Shown here one piece after another: positions 11,731 through 22,165 of a stretch of 64,000 nucleotides of DNA; within the stretch, counting starts at the first letter, position 1; each line of letters opens with the position of its first letter. The stretch is taken from contig JACVRA010000159.1 in assembly GCA_019828545.1 (NCBI GenBank), positions 124,001 through 188,000 of the forward strand. Direction: 5' to 3'. The notes below the pieces were generated by a model. It searched no databases. It saw only the letters and a list, made by a program, of their open reading frames with translations, and had not been told where the DNA came from. The stretch is from Paracamarosporium sp. OC-R06-R3. Taxonomy: Eukaryota > Ascomycota > Dothideomycetes > Pleosporales > Didymosphaeriaceae. The translations under genes and the position numbers were made by a program.

Positions 11731-13376
11731 ATGGCGAAAGATAGACGGCCGGCATTATCATGCCAGCAATGTCGAAACCCCATAGACATCGATGCCTCCA
11801 TAGATCAACTCAACCCCGCGGCCTTCAAACTGTTGACAGGTTAGTAAACATTTTACCCTGTTCTTCCTACACATTTAACTCATATACTATAGACTCCACT
11901 GTTCAAGGACAGCAACAGCCCGCAAAGCATACGCCCACCCGCCTATCCCGCCCAACATACCCTTCCTCTCGCCGTGAAACCTACGAAGCCGCCATACAAT
12001 CCGCCCGCAACCCAACCTTCAGGCGCAGTGTCCCTTCCTCACGGCAACATGGCGCACAGAACACAACAATGTCCTTTATCAACGTGGACGTCTCCGAGTC
12101 CATGATAGCCACACCTTCCTCGCCACCAGCCGCACCGCGAACGCCCGACCGTCCAACAGCCCTCGCAGGGGCACAACCAAGCACACCCGAAACAACGCGG
12201 CGAGCAAGCGCAGTGGGGATCGGCGGCTCCATCGGCGGAGGCAGCCTCGCCGACGGCCTCGAAACCACAAACCGCATGTTCGAGATCCTCTCGTCGCGCT
12301 CAGACATCGACCACCCCATCTGCGTAGAATGCACAGAGCTCCTGGTAGACAGCCTGGGAAAGCGCCTCGCAGTAGCAACGCGCGAACGCGACGCATACGT
12401 AGACTACCTCCGGCGCGCAAACACAGACGTGCCGAGCGCAGAAGAAATCAAGACGGCCGACAGCGCGCTCAAGGCGGCCAAAAAGGCCGAAGCCAAAGCG
12501 CTCGCAGAGCTCGAAAAGCTCGAAGCCGAAAAGGCACAGCTCGACGCCGCGCTCGCAGACGAAGAAGCCCAGGCCCGCGCCTGCGACGCAGAAGAATCAT
12601 CCTTCTGGCAGGACCGCAACGCCTTCGCCATCGACCTCGGCGAGTTCCAGAGCGCCCGCGACGCCCTGCTCGTCAAGCACGCGCACGACACTGAGGTCCT
12701 CCGCCAACTGCAGCGCCGCAGCGTCTACAACGATACCTTCAACATCACACACGACAACCACTTCGCGACCATCAACGGGCTACGCCTCGGCCGCCTCGCA
12801 AACCCCTACGTCGACTGGCCCGAGCTAAACGCCGCCTGGGGCCAGACCTGCCTGCTTCTCGCGACCCTAGCAGAGCGCCTACAATTCCGCTTCAACGGGT
12901 ACGAACTCTGCCCCATGGGATCAACCTCAGCCATCATCCGGCTCGAACAAAAAGGCGGGACGTCCCCCGCCGACGCCCGCAACGCGTCCTCGCCTTCCCC
13001 CGCGCTGACCCGCCACCGCCTCGAGCTCTTCTCCTCGGGCGACTTCCCCATCAACTTCGGCTTCACGCACCGCAAGATCGACGCCGCAATGGTCGCCTTC
13101 CTCGAGTGCCTGCGGCAGCTCGGCGAGTTCGTCGAGACGCAGGGCCCGCAGGCGCACGGCGCGGGCGGGCTTGGAAGCGCTGGTAGCGCTGCCCCAGGCG
13201 GCATGCGGCTCCCGTATGAGATCCGCAAGGACAGGATTCACGACCAGAGCATCAAGCTGAGCGTTAGCAAGGACGAGGCGTGGACGAAGGCGTGCAAGTA
13301 TACGCTTACGTGCTGCAAGTTTTTGCTTGCGCATGCGAATAATAGGGAGAGCAGTGCTGTGCGGAGGGCGAGGTAG
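11731..13376 (+). CDS. atg6: autophagy protein Atg6/Vps30 (Beclin 1), 2 exons
   Basis: Exons 11731-11839 and 11893-13376 (53-nt intron) give 530 aa. The protein opens with a CQQC motif (residues 11-14) in SCQQCRNPIDID. A Ser/Thr/Pro-rich linker with the conserved patch SFINVDVSESMI follows, then a second CxxC (CVEC, about 180-183), a long Ala/Glu/Lys coiled coil (about 195-290), and the evolutionarily conserved domain from NDTFNITHDNHFATINGLRLGR to KFLLAHANN. Beclin/Atg6 is a regulatory subunit of the class III PI3-kinase (Vps34) complexes I and II at the phagophore assembly site and endosome. Its length and domain order match fungal orthologues. The coiled coil has very high GC and Ala content. 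It is transcribed divergently from scm3. Confidence 0.95.
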
Positions 13377-13936
13377 GGGAGGGCGTGCATGGGAAGAAAC
13401 GGTGCGTGTGTTTGTGTGTGAGCTTAGACAATGATACCCAATGTTTTTTTTCTTTGTTCTTTGAGATATTGTGGACTACGAAGTACGTGTGCAGATTTGA
13501 TTACGCTTGAAATCATAGGAGTGCGCCTCGATATATCTAGAGTTGGCTGAACTTGCCATGTGCCTGGATTCTTGGAAAATAATACCAGCGTAGCTGGAAC
13601 ACCATTGCCGGACCTTTGTATTGACCCCCTTGCACATTGTAGGCGATTGTTGGATCGTCTGGCTAAGGACTTGGCGTAGGTCTTCCGGAAGACCCAGAGG
13701 GAAGCGATGTGCCACAAGTACGTCGTTGTGATGAAGCCGTCATTGGCACTGATAACGAGGAGTAGCAGTCCCGAAATCGGACGTGGACGGTCCAGACGTA
13801 GCGTAACATCCATCTCGTAGCGTCATGCGTATGCTCCAACACTGCATTGTTGGCAAACATGAAACCTCGGATATGACTTGCGAACCTACGGCCGGACGTT
13901 GATGAGATGCCTCTTGTGCGTAGTACTTCTTGGCTG

Positions 13937-14160
13937 GCATCGTACAAGATACCCATCCGCCGGGAACGATGCATGGTGTCGATGGCTATCTGGTGTCATG
14001 ATTTTCTTGTGCACAGTACTTCTTAGTTAGCATCGTACAAGATACCCATCCGCCGGGAAAGATGCTACCTGTTGTCATGATTTTCTTAGGTAGCATCGTA
14101 CAAGATACCCACCCGCCGGGAAAGATGCATGGTGTTGATGGTTATCTGTTGTCATGATTA
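13937..14160. repeat. three-copy tandem repeat, 63-93 bp unit, with inverted ends
   Basis: Copies start at 13937, 14030 and 14093. Each begins GCATCGTACAAGATACCCA, runs through CCGCCGGGAA and ends in a TGTCATGATT block. In copy 1 the first 40 bases are bounded by GCATCGT and ACGATGC, a perfect 7-bp inverted repeat; copies 2 and 3 retain GCATC/GATGC. A partial extra copy of the leader (AGTACTTCTT) sits just before copy 1 and again before copy 2. Confidence 0.85.
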
Positions 14161-16089
14161 CAGGTATACGAATATGGCCCTGCTGTCGAAGTGTATGCCT
14201 GTCTCAAACCGAACATGTTATCCTCGAGCCCCCTTTCGTCTGCAAGTCCACACGTCACATTATATGCGGTGGAATGCAGCAGTGCGACTTCATCTCAATT
14301 CTTGCCAAGTGCGTCGGCGATCTCCGTTGAATGAGGCTCCTGCTTATCTCGACTTTTAGATTAGTCACGTACCACGAAGTTCCGGTCCCGAGAGCGGACC
14401 CGCTATGAATAGTCGCATATGCCGTCCTGTCAAGAGATCTTAGTCGACGGGTGAGACGGAGTGCTCCTGGCGAGCAAGGCCTGGAAACTCTGGGCCTCCA
14501 GCCAAAAGGTATCACGAGTCCTAGGTCGGTGCGGATGGAGACACGTTTCCCGTACCAGAAAGCGCTTCCAGGAGGTCACGATGCTATTTTGTAGTGTTGT
14601 GAACCGTGCCCGCGGACGAGTCGTATCCGCAGCCGCGTGACCAGGTGACCTAACCTCAGCCCCATGGTGGAAGAAGCATTGTCGGCATAAACGTAAACCG
14701 CGAATGCCCGCTGCACCTCGCGCAACGGCGTCTAATTTTCTTTGATCTAGCGGTCCTGGCGCGTCGTGGTGTCGGGGCTCGCAAAGCTAGCGTCGCGATT
14801 CAGGGCTACTAGACGCTCTAGGAGCGAGTTTGCGGGGTAACTAATTTCCTAGGTTTGCGAACTTCTGGGGAAAAGCTCAATTGGGTCTCTGCTAGACTGC
14901 GGGAATGCTCGTCCTGATGCACGTGGAATAGGCAGGGCGAAGTAGCGTCACAGTCGTACGAAACCCGATTGTGCGGTTGACAGCAACGTCAGTGATGCAC
15001 CCGACATGTCAACAATAGATACAATGGGTACGATCACTGCCGATTGTTCAGGACAATAGCGATTGCGCCGGTCAAATTGGCCAGATAGCATTCCTGGTGG
15101 TTGGGACGGTGCTCGGGTAGTTTGCTGGTGCCGGGGCTAATATGGTTCCCGAAAGGGAGAGCACTGGAATAGATGAGCACGATGCATCACAACACAAGGC
15201 GGGGAAGGTTTCGAAACGTAAGAGGATCCTCCTACTTGACAGGCTGGCGCAGGTGGATCCTGAGCAGAACAAAGGGACGCATGTCAGCAGGTGGAGTCGC
15301 GATTGGTGAAAAATTTGAGCTCTAGTTGAGTTGATGCCAGGGACGAAGAGTTCCTGATGGTTCCTTGATGCCTGGACAAGGAGCTCGGCGATGGTTGTGC
15401 AGAGCTGCAGACGATGTGATTTGGCTGGATGTTCGAGCACAATGCGGAAAGATGGTTTGGCTAGCCTCGTAGGACGGCATGCACAGCAATGCATGGCGAG
15501 ACGAGTGGTGGTCATTGCGAAGGCTGTCGTGACCGAAGACGTGAGACGCGGAAGAGATGGCGACAGGCAGAGCCCATCAGGCCGGATGGAGCCTGGGGAT
15601 GGGTGTGCAGCGCACCGGGAGCAACATGGCGAGTCGTTGGAGTCGTTGGACGAGGTGGCTATCTGCAACGCTGGCGCGCTGCTGTTCGTGAGATGGCAAC
15701 GGCAAGCGGCATGACGCTCTCGCGCACGGCAGGGCGGCGCTGGCGTGCGTGCGAAATGGGCGACAGGCGAGTCGTCTGCGTGTCGGCGGTGGGTGCGCGG
15801 TGGCTCCAGGGTGAATTTCGTGGTGTCAGAACCAGCAATCTATTACCAAATGCTGCTCATGTGACGGGTCACGCTCTGCGCAAATGCTCCGTTTGAGTCG
15901 CAACGCGCTAGTGATGTAAGGCCAAGCCCTGGACGACCGCTCCTTCTCCGCAGCCACCACGCCTCCAATCCTCGCAGCGTTGGCACCATAATCGGCAGCC
16001 ATGGGGTCATTCACTGCTCCACTCCGGCTCCGCTGCCAGCCAGCCAGCCGCCGAACCTCCTGTTCTAATAAAAATCTGCCCGGGGCTGC

Positions 16090-16095
16090 TATAAG
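16090..16095 (+). promoter_or_regulatory. TATA-like element of F-box-like gene
   Basis: TATAAG followed by a C/T-rich leader about 190 nt ahead of the ATG at 16284. Confidence 0.35.
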
Positions 16096-16283
16096 ACCCT
16101 CTGTCCGCGTCTCTGTCTGAACTTTTGCCACTCCTACCTCACTACTGACTCACTTATTCACTCCAGTTCAATTGCCTTGACACACGTCACCCACCCATCC
16201 TGTAGTATTCCAAACAACCTGAGCTCCTGCTCTGTACCTGCAGACATCGAGCCTAACCCTTCCCTCCCCCAACATCCATTGTA

Positions 16284-17783
16284 ATGCACATTACCGACGT
16301 CCCCTACGAAATCCTTTCTAAGATCCTAGAGGAAGCGGCCAAAGCCAACATATGCGATGGCCCGACCTACACCTTCGGCCTGTCCCAGCCGCCCATGCCT
16401 GGCAGGAGAGCGAGCCTCCAGCGCTTCGTGAGGGGACCCGTCCCGACCGAGATGCTCCGGTGGGATGCGACCTCTGCTATGCGCCTGGTCTGTTGGCAAT
16501 GGCATGAGTGGGCTTTGGAGTACGCCCTCAAGGATGTCTACATTCGCCGCTGGAAGGGCGGAGAGGTGAGTATTTCGGATCCATCTCCGGAAGTGCTGCT
16601 GGTACTGACAGCTCCATAGCGATGGGCCGAGCTGTCCTGCCGCCGTGAGAACTACGGCCTGTACGAGCTGATTGACAAGCCGACCGGCACCGCAGTCTAC
16701 CGCGACCCCTTCGGCTCTCTGAAGCAGACCGTCAAGACGTTCAATGAGTTCCCTGGCGTTGCTGCTAAGATCAAGCGCATGTGGTTCCACGGATTCTACA
16801 CCACCCAAACCGACCGCATGGTATTCGAGTCGCTGCGAAACTGTACGAACCTGACTTCTGTGTCGCTTTCTTGGACCACCATCCGCCACCTCGATGCGCC
16901 CGCATGGCGGACCCTTCTCCTGGGAAGCGGAAAGCCCCTCGAATCTTTGGAGCTGCTCGCGACGGACCCTACCTCGCAGCAAGCGGCTGAGGCTGAGAAC
17001 CAAATCGACTTGGAGCCGCTGCAGTCGGTCAACTTTGGCATGCTTCGACGTCTCAAGATCTTCGGCGACACCACTTTCATGCCCATTACCGACCGCGACC
17101 TATTCGCCATCGCACGCACAGCGACGCGCTTGGAAGAGTTCTACATGACTTGCATCTCCACGATTACGATCGACGGTGTTGTGGCCATCGTGAAGGCTGC
17201 ACGCGAAACTCTCCGGGTACTTGAGCATAGCCCACGGTCACAGGATGGCTTCTGGCACCCTCACCCCGGCTCCCCCTCCGATTCTGACCATCTGTGCGAG
17301 CTTTTCCGAAGCTGCCCGAAGCTCGAGACGTTGTCGATTTCCCTACCTTCTGTATGCGCGGACTTGTTTTCCGACTACAACGCTAAGTTCAACGGAGATC
17401 TTCAGGTGCGAGCGCTGCATCTTTGCGGTCACGAAGACGGCCGTTCTACCCAGGAGGCTGCTACGGCTCTTGAGAAGCTGCTTCAGGACTCTCGAAAGTT
17501 TATCGACCGCAAAGCTGCCAGCGTTATTCCCAAGGACCTTTATGTGGAGCTTTTCTTTGCCGATTGCATTTTTGAGCCTAGTTTGAACCTGGTGCATGGC
17601 GATTTTTCTCTTGCTGAGTTGTCTGCCGATAGCACGTGGCCTAGTGCCCTGAATTACAGCGGAAAGGGTCCCTATGGCTCGACTGGCCTGTACGAGAAAG
17701 AAGAGGAGGGACCTTTCCAAAGCATGAACGAGAGCGACTTTTTGACCGGCGTCCGACGCCGCTTCCTTTCCATTTCAACCTGA
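16284..17783 (+). CDS. F-box-like / leucine-rich hypothetical protein, 2 exons
   Basis: Exons 16284-16565 and 16620-17783 (54-nt intron, donor GTGAGT) give 481 aa. The N-terminus ITDVPYEILSKILEEAAKAN, followed after about 50 residues by RLVCWQWHEWALEYAL, has the spacing and hydrophobic pattern of an F-box. The rest alternates Leu-rich helices and strands (RTLLLGSGKPLESLELL, FRSCPKLETLSISL) like degenerate leucine-rich repeats. F-box proteins recruit substrates to SCF ubiquitin ligases through Skp1. That role is inferred from the fold-like pattern only. Such single-copy F-box/LRR proteins are abundant in Dothideomycetes and rarely named. Confidence 0.7.
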
Positions 17784-18783
17784 GGATCCATTACGGCCCA
17801 CGAGCTACTACGTTTTGTTACTTCCTGTACTACGAGCATCGACTTACGATTCACGATTCATTGCATCAGCGAGGAGCTTGGAGTTGGACTACCAGGCTTA
17901 GAAGGCCACCGCAATGAAGCGGCTCTGCATGATAATAAAAAAAAAGTTTTTACGAATTTGCTATGGGGCGGGGGGGGAAAAATCAGTCTTATGAAAACGG
18001 ATCAACTTGCATTAGGGTTGGCGGGCGCCGCCCTTCTTTTTCAAGTAGCTTTCAGCTGTCGATCTGGCTAGGTCGGCAGGTCCCTCAATGTACTACAATC
18101 ATACAATAATCTCACCTTTATAAGCCACCATGCTGAGGTTCCTTGCGCCTCTTTCCTATCTGAACAGCCCGCATGTGCTAGTGCTCGCGTACACCCAATC
18201 GGGGCAAGTGCAGGCACGCGTGCCACTTCTCATTGCGTCGAGCACGATTCCTCAGCGGCTTTCATGATGCAATCGCCGCAATCGGGTCCGGGTGCGCAGT
18301 GTCTTGTTGAGCCGCTACTCCACTGCTGATTGCTGATGCTGAATCACATCTTACTCAAGCCAGATGCGTGAAACTCAAGTGGGGCGCGACACCCGCAGCG
18401 AGCATGCATTTCGCAGCATTACCAATGGTGAGCTAATGGAGCTACTCCCGGCACCAGGTACTATCACAGACTAGATGACGTTAGCTAATACATGTGTGCC
18501 CTTCTGCGAACAGCGGACTAGAGGGAAACCAGACTAGGCTCCGACGGCTTCAAGAGGGGTCGTGGTCTCGGAACGCGGAATTAGGCCAATTGGCCGGTGG
18601 GGAGGGACATGTATGGATGCGGTCGAGGGGGACGCGGTGTGGTCTAAAAGCTTGCAGATGGGTATATAGGGAGTGTGTGCCTAAGTGAGACTTGATAAGA
18701 CGTGCTCGGCTGTGTTCGTTCTTGAATACGCTTCTCTATATTACCTCTCAGCATAGATCCAATCCCACCATCTTTCTTTCATC
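17784..18783. other. intergenic region with A and G homopolymer runs
   Basis: Contains the 3' end of the F-box-like transcript, an A-run near 17936-17945 and a G-run near 17970-17978. A GC-mixed spacer follows and then the promoter of the flavodoxin gene. No gene is seen. Confidence 0.5.
18663..18668 (+). promoter_or_regulatory. TATATA element of flavodoxin gene
   Basis: TATATA at 18663 lies about 120 nt upstream of the ATG at 18784 and is followed by a C/T-rich leader ending in TTTCTTTCATCATGG. Confidence 0.4.
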
Positions 18784-19687
18784 ATGGCTCCTAAGATCGC
18801 TATCGCGTACTACTCCATGTACGGCCACATCAGGAAACTGGTATTCACTCCCAAGCGGCGTCGTCGACCACCAGCTCAAGTCCTAGCAAGCACGCTCAGC
18901 TGACACCGTCCCCTAGGCCGAAGCCGAAAAGAAAGGCATCGAGGAGGCCGGCGGCTCCGTGACGCTCTTCCAGTACGGCTCTCCCGGTGTACCTCTCATT
19001 CTCAACATCTGCTAAGACAGCCACAGAGTCAAGGAAACTCTCTCCGACGACGTCCTCGCAAAGATGCATGCGCCCCCTAAACCCACAGACGTAGAGGTCC
19101 TCTCCGACCCCGCACAACTCGAGCCCTTCGATGCCATCCTCTTCGGCATCCCCACGCGGTACGTCTGCCCATCTCCGTACCCATACCTACACCCATATCC
19201 AATCACAAACCAGATAAACTCAACACAACTACAACCACAAATACATCTCAGCTGACAGTACACAGCTACGGCAACTTCCCCGCCCAGTGGAAGACATTCT
19301 GGGACCGCGCAGGCAAGCAATGGGCCACGGGTGCATATCACGGGAAGTACGCCGGCGTGTTCGTGTCAACGGGTGGTCTGGGAGGCGGACAGGAGAGCAC
19401 GGTCATTGCGTCTCTGAGCACGCTTGTGCACCAGGGGATTATTTTCGTGCCGTTCGGGTACAAGCATGCTTTTGGTGAGTGGGGGGTGAATTGGAGACGG
19501 ATAGACGAATGGCTAACATTTCGCAGCTGAGCTGTCCGACCTCAGTGAGGTCCACGGCGGATCTCCCTGGGGCGCGGGCACATTTGCCGGCTCGGATGGA
19601 TCGCGTCAGCCGTCGGCGAAGGAGCTGGAGATCGCGACTATCCAGGGGAGGACGTTCTTTGAGACGGTCAACAGAGCGTTCAAATGA
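18784..19687 (+). CDS. WrbA/Pst2-type flavodoxin-like NAD(P)H:quinone oxidoreductase (Alt a 7 / Cla h 7 allergen family), 5 exons
   Basis: Exons 18784-18840, 18917-18972, 19027-19158, 19266-19474 and 19527-19687 join in frame to 204 aa, the usual family length. The FMN phosphate-binding start is [17 protein letters not shown]. Further family blocks are [45 protein letters not shown] and [13 protein letters not shown]. These enzymes carry out two-electron reduction of quinones using FMN and NAD(P)H, avoiding semiquinone radicals, and act in the cytosol or at eisosomes. Secreted or spore-borne homologues in Alternaria and Cladosporium are known minor allergens. Exon 2 uses a GTACGG donor. It is preferred because it restores [11 protein letters not shown] across the junction. 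Confidence 0.92.
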
Positions 19688-20301
19688 CTAGATAGCCCCC
19701 AGAAGAAAGAAGCCACGTTGGCAGGAGAGGGGGCGAAGGTCGATACGGGTAAAGGGGGAGAAGCTGGAGTTGGAAATGCGGCTGCTGGTGGAGCGCAGAG
19801 TGGAGGGGCCCAGCATGCGGGTGTGCCTGGTCAACCGCAGCAGAGTGACCATGCGAAGAGTGGACCTTGTGGTTTGCCTTCCAAGTGTGTCATTCAGTAA
19901 CGGAAATGTTAAAAAGAAAATCAAGAAATGTTCTTATGCTAAAAGGTATGGTTAGCTTAGTGTCATGCTGATGTGAGTCGCGCGCTCTTTTCACCGTAAG
20001 ATATCGTAAACGGATATGCAACCGGATGTGTCGACCATAAGCATCAGTTTGGCGGACAGATATCTAATGTTAAAAGGTTGGAGTAATTGTACTGGCGGAT
20101 TCACGAAAGCAAGAAGCACCAGCCACAAGCGCCACTCCACATGCAGTTTCAGCTCTGCCCAGTCGACCACGCACGTTTCCCAGCGATGACGTCTCGCGCT
20201 CCTCCGACGATCCAGCACACCAACACACAGAGAAACCCCCCCTGCAATGTAAACTCTCACATCTCCTACTCCTACCAACACCCCAGTCATCCTACGCTGA
20301 C
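19688..20301. other. intergenic region
   Basis: Tandem + strand genes flank it. The first half reads through the flavodoxin 3' UTR and is G/A-rich. The last 150 bases are C/A-rich and probably the exopolyphosphatase promoter. No gene is seen. Confidence 0.45.
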
Positions 20302-21675
20302 ATGAAATCTCTCCGGCTCCTGCCCTACGCGCTCCTAGCGCCTCTCTCGGCAGCTTCCCGCCGGCAACCCTCCCAGCAGATCATCCTCGATGCCCCATCC
20401 GGTAAAGTCGCACCTACACGTGCAATGGATCAAATCGGCGTGGGCCACTTCTCAGAGTGGTCGCGCGCGACAAAAAAGCAGTTCCTCGTCGACTGGCAAG
20501 CTGGTAAACAATCAGAATGGGTGTTTGTTATGGGGAACGAGGCGGGCGACTTGGACTCCATGACTTCCGCCTTAACATGGGCGTATCACCTTGAACATTC
20601 GACGCAGAATACGTCGAATCCGACGAAGGCGATTGCGTTGTTGCAAACTCAGACGGATGCACTGGACCTGCGGCCTGAAAATAAACTCGCCCTCAAGAAC
20701 AGCAAGATGACGAGCGGACACGACGATCTACTCACCATGGACGAGCTCCCTGAAGATCCAGAGACGTTGGCCTTGAAGCTTCGAGGCATCGTCCTAGTCG
20801 ATCATGCAAGCCCACTACGAAAATGGGAGCGTGCAAAGATCCTCAGCATCTTCGACCACCACGTAGACAAGGGCACAGCTCCGGACGCCTCGCCCCGCGT
20901 CTTCCAGAAAGTAGCAAGCTGCACAAGCCTCGTCGCCCGCCAAATGTTCGACGAATTCGACAAGCTACCCGAGGAATACCATCTCCCGCACGAGCTCCTA
21001 GAGCTCATCCTCAGCGCCATTTCAATCGACTCAGGAGGCCTAGAAGCCGCGACGCAAACCGACATCGACGCTTCTAAGCGCGTCTTCGAGCGCAGCCAAT
21101 GGGCAGATAGGGATCTCTACGAGCAGATGGAAGCAGTGGACGAGTGGCTCAGCGAAGCAAAGAAAGACCTCGACGACCTGAGCGTCCGCGACCTCCTCCG
21201 CCGCGACTGGAAAGGCGACCTCGTCGACACGCCGTCCCCGCGGACCCCCACCGTAAGCCTGGGCTTCGCTTCCATCCCGTACTCCCTCGACGAGCAGATC
21301 GAGAAAACCGGGTTCGGAGAGCTCTTTCATTGGTTCGCTATCCACGCTGCGTGGACGGCCGCTATAAACACTGACATCGACATCTGCCTCAACAAGTACA
21401 AGACTAAAACCAAGGACGGAAAGAAGAAGAAGATCCGAGAGATTGTGCTTACGGTGCGGGACGACGTGCGCATTGACAAGGTGCAAGCGGATGCGTTGTT
21501 CAAGGTTGTGTCCGAGGCGTTGGAGAGGGAGGAGAGTCTAGGGCTGAAGAAGTGGCATCGGGCGGAGGAGTTGGCGGACAGGCAGATGGTGTGGACGCAT
21601 GAGTCTGGCGCGGGGAGGAAGGTTATTCGGCCGATTGTGGAGGAGGCCGTCAGGAACTGGGATATGAGTTTGTAG
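20302..21675 (+). CDS. DHH-family exopolyphosphatase (Ppx1-like) with N-terminal signal peptide
   Basis: Intronless, 457 aa. Family motifs are present in order: GDLDS (82-86), LVDHASP (Asp167), DHH (185-187) in SIFDHHVDKG and SIDSGG (241-246), the metal-binding residues of the DHH/DHHA2 phosphoesterases. A C-terminal DHHA2-like half contains FGELFHWFAIHAAWTAAINTDID and Lys-rich strands. The enzyme should hydrolyse terminal phosphates of inorganic polyphosphate using two divalent metals. The N-terminus MKSLRLLPYALLAPLSAASRR looks like a cleavable signal or a mitochondrial leader; cytosolic yeast Ppx1 lacks this. A later Met (MDQIGVGHF, residue 42) would give a leaderless form. Confidence 0.88.
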   Translation: MKSLRLLPYALLAPLSAASRRQPSQQIILDAPSGKVAPTRAMDQIGVGHFSEWSRATKKQFLVDWQAGKQSEWVFVMGNEAGDLDSMTSALTWAYHLEHSTQNTSNPTKAIALLQTQTDALDLRPENKLALKNSKMTSGHDDLLTMDELPEDPETLALKLRGIVLVDHASPLRKWERAKILSIFDHHVDKGTAPDASPRVFQKVASCTSLVARQMFDEFDKLPEEYHLPHELLELILSAISIDSGGLEAATQTDIDASKRVFERSQWADRDLYEQMEAVDEWLSEAKKDLDDLSVRDLLRRDWKGDLVDTPSPRTPTVSLGFASIPYSLDEQIEKTGFGELFHWFAIHAAWTAAINTDIDICLNKYKTKTKDGKKKKIREIVLTVRDDVRIDKVQADALFKVVSEALEREESLGLKKWHRAEELADRQMVWTHESGAGRKVIRPIVEEAVRNWDMSL

Positions 21676-22165
21676 TCGAGTATGGTTGGGAAGTATAAAA
21701 GTATAGTGTTAGCGCGATGGTGCGGATATATATATGCTGGAGCTTGAGCTGCTTTCGGTGCATCACGGGCTTTGTACAACGGGTTTTAAGCGAAAAGTCG
21801 AATGTGTGTCTTATAAGTGGCCTTGCAATGGTATCACGGGGAATTGGAAACGGAGAATACGATCACCTCTGCTCAGCGTCAGGACATGCGTAGTACTTAT
21901 AAAGGAAGGGACCTGTGCGTTGTTCTCCTAAGACGACCCATGCACTGCGAACAAGCAGGCCGGCCGTTCACAACCACAGATAATATCAGAGTACAAGCCA
22001 CGAGTTCTTCGATGCACACGCACTCTTTACCACGCACCTCCACCTCACCTTGACAACACAGTCACACACTCATCATCATTACCAGCACGCCACTCAAAGC
22101 CTAGCCCGGGTATATTTGCTACACACAATAGATTAAAAACACGGCCGCCCATCGCGCCCCCGCTT
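21676..22165. other. convergent intergenic region
   Basis: Between the 3' ends of the exopolyphosphatase and GH114 genes. Contains ATATATAT near 21727-21734. No gene is seen. Confidence 0.45.

Larger units (their letters stand above)
13377..16283. other. 2.9-kb gene-poor region
   Basis: No gene is supportable. Several open frames of 100-200 codons occur (for example 15072-15668 on the minus strand) but they lack domains, signal peptides or convincing splice partners. The region contains a short tandem repeat (13937-14160), described separately. Near its right end a C/T-rich stretch and a TATA-like TATAAG at 16090 mark the promoter of the F-box-like gene. Confidence 0.5.

Noticed and set aside
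15072..15668. 198-codon minus-strand frame in the 13.4-16.3-kb gap
   Set aside because: Ser/Cys/Pro-rich without conserved patterning; competing + frames overlap it; no promoter or splice logic.
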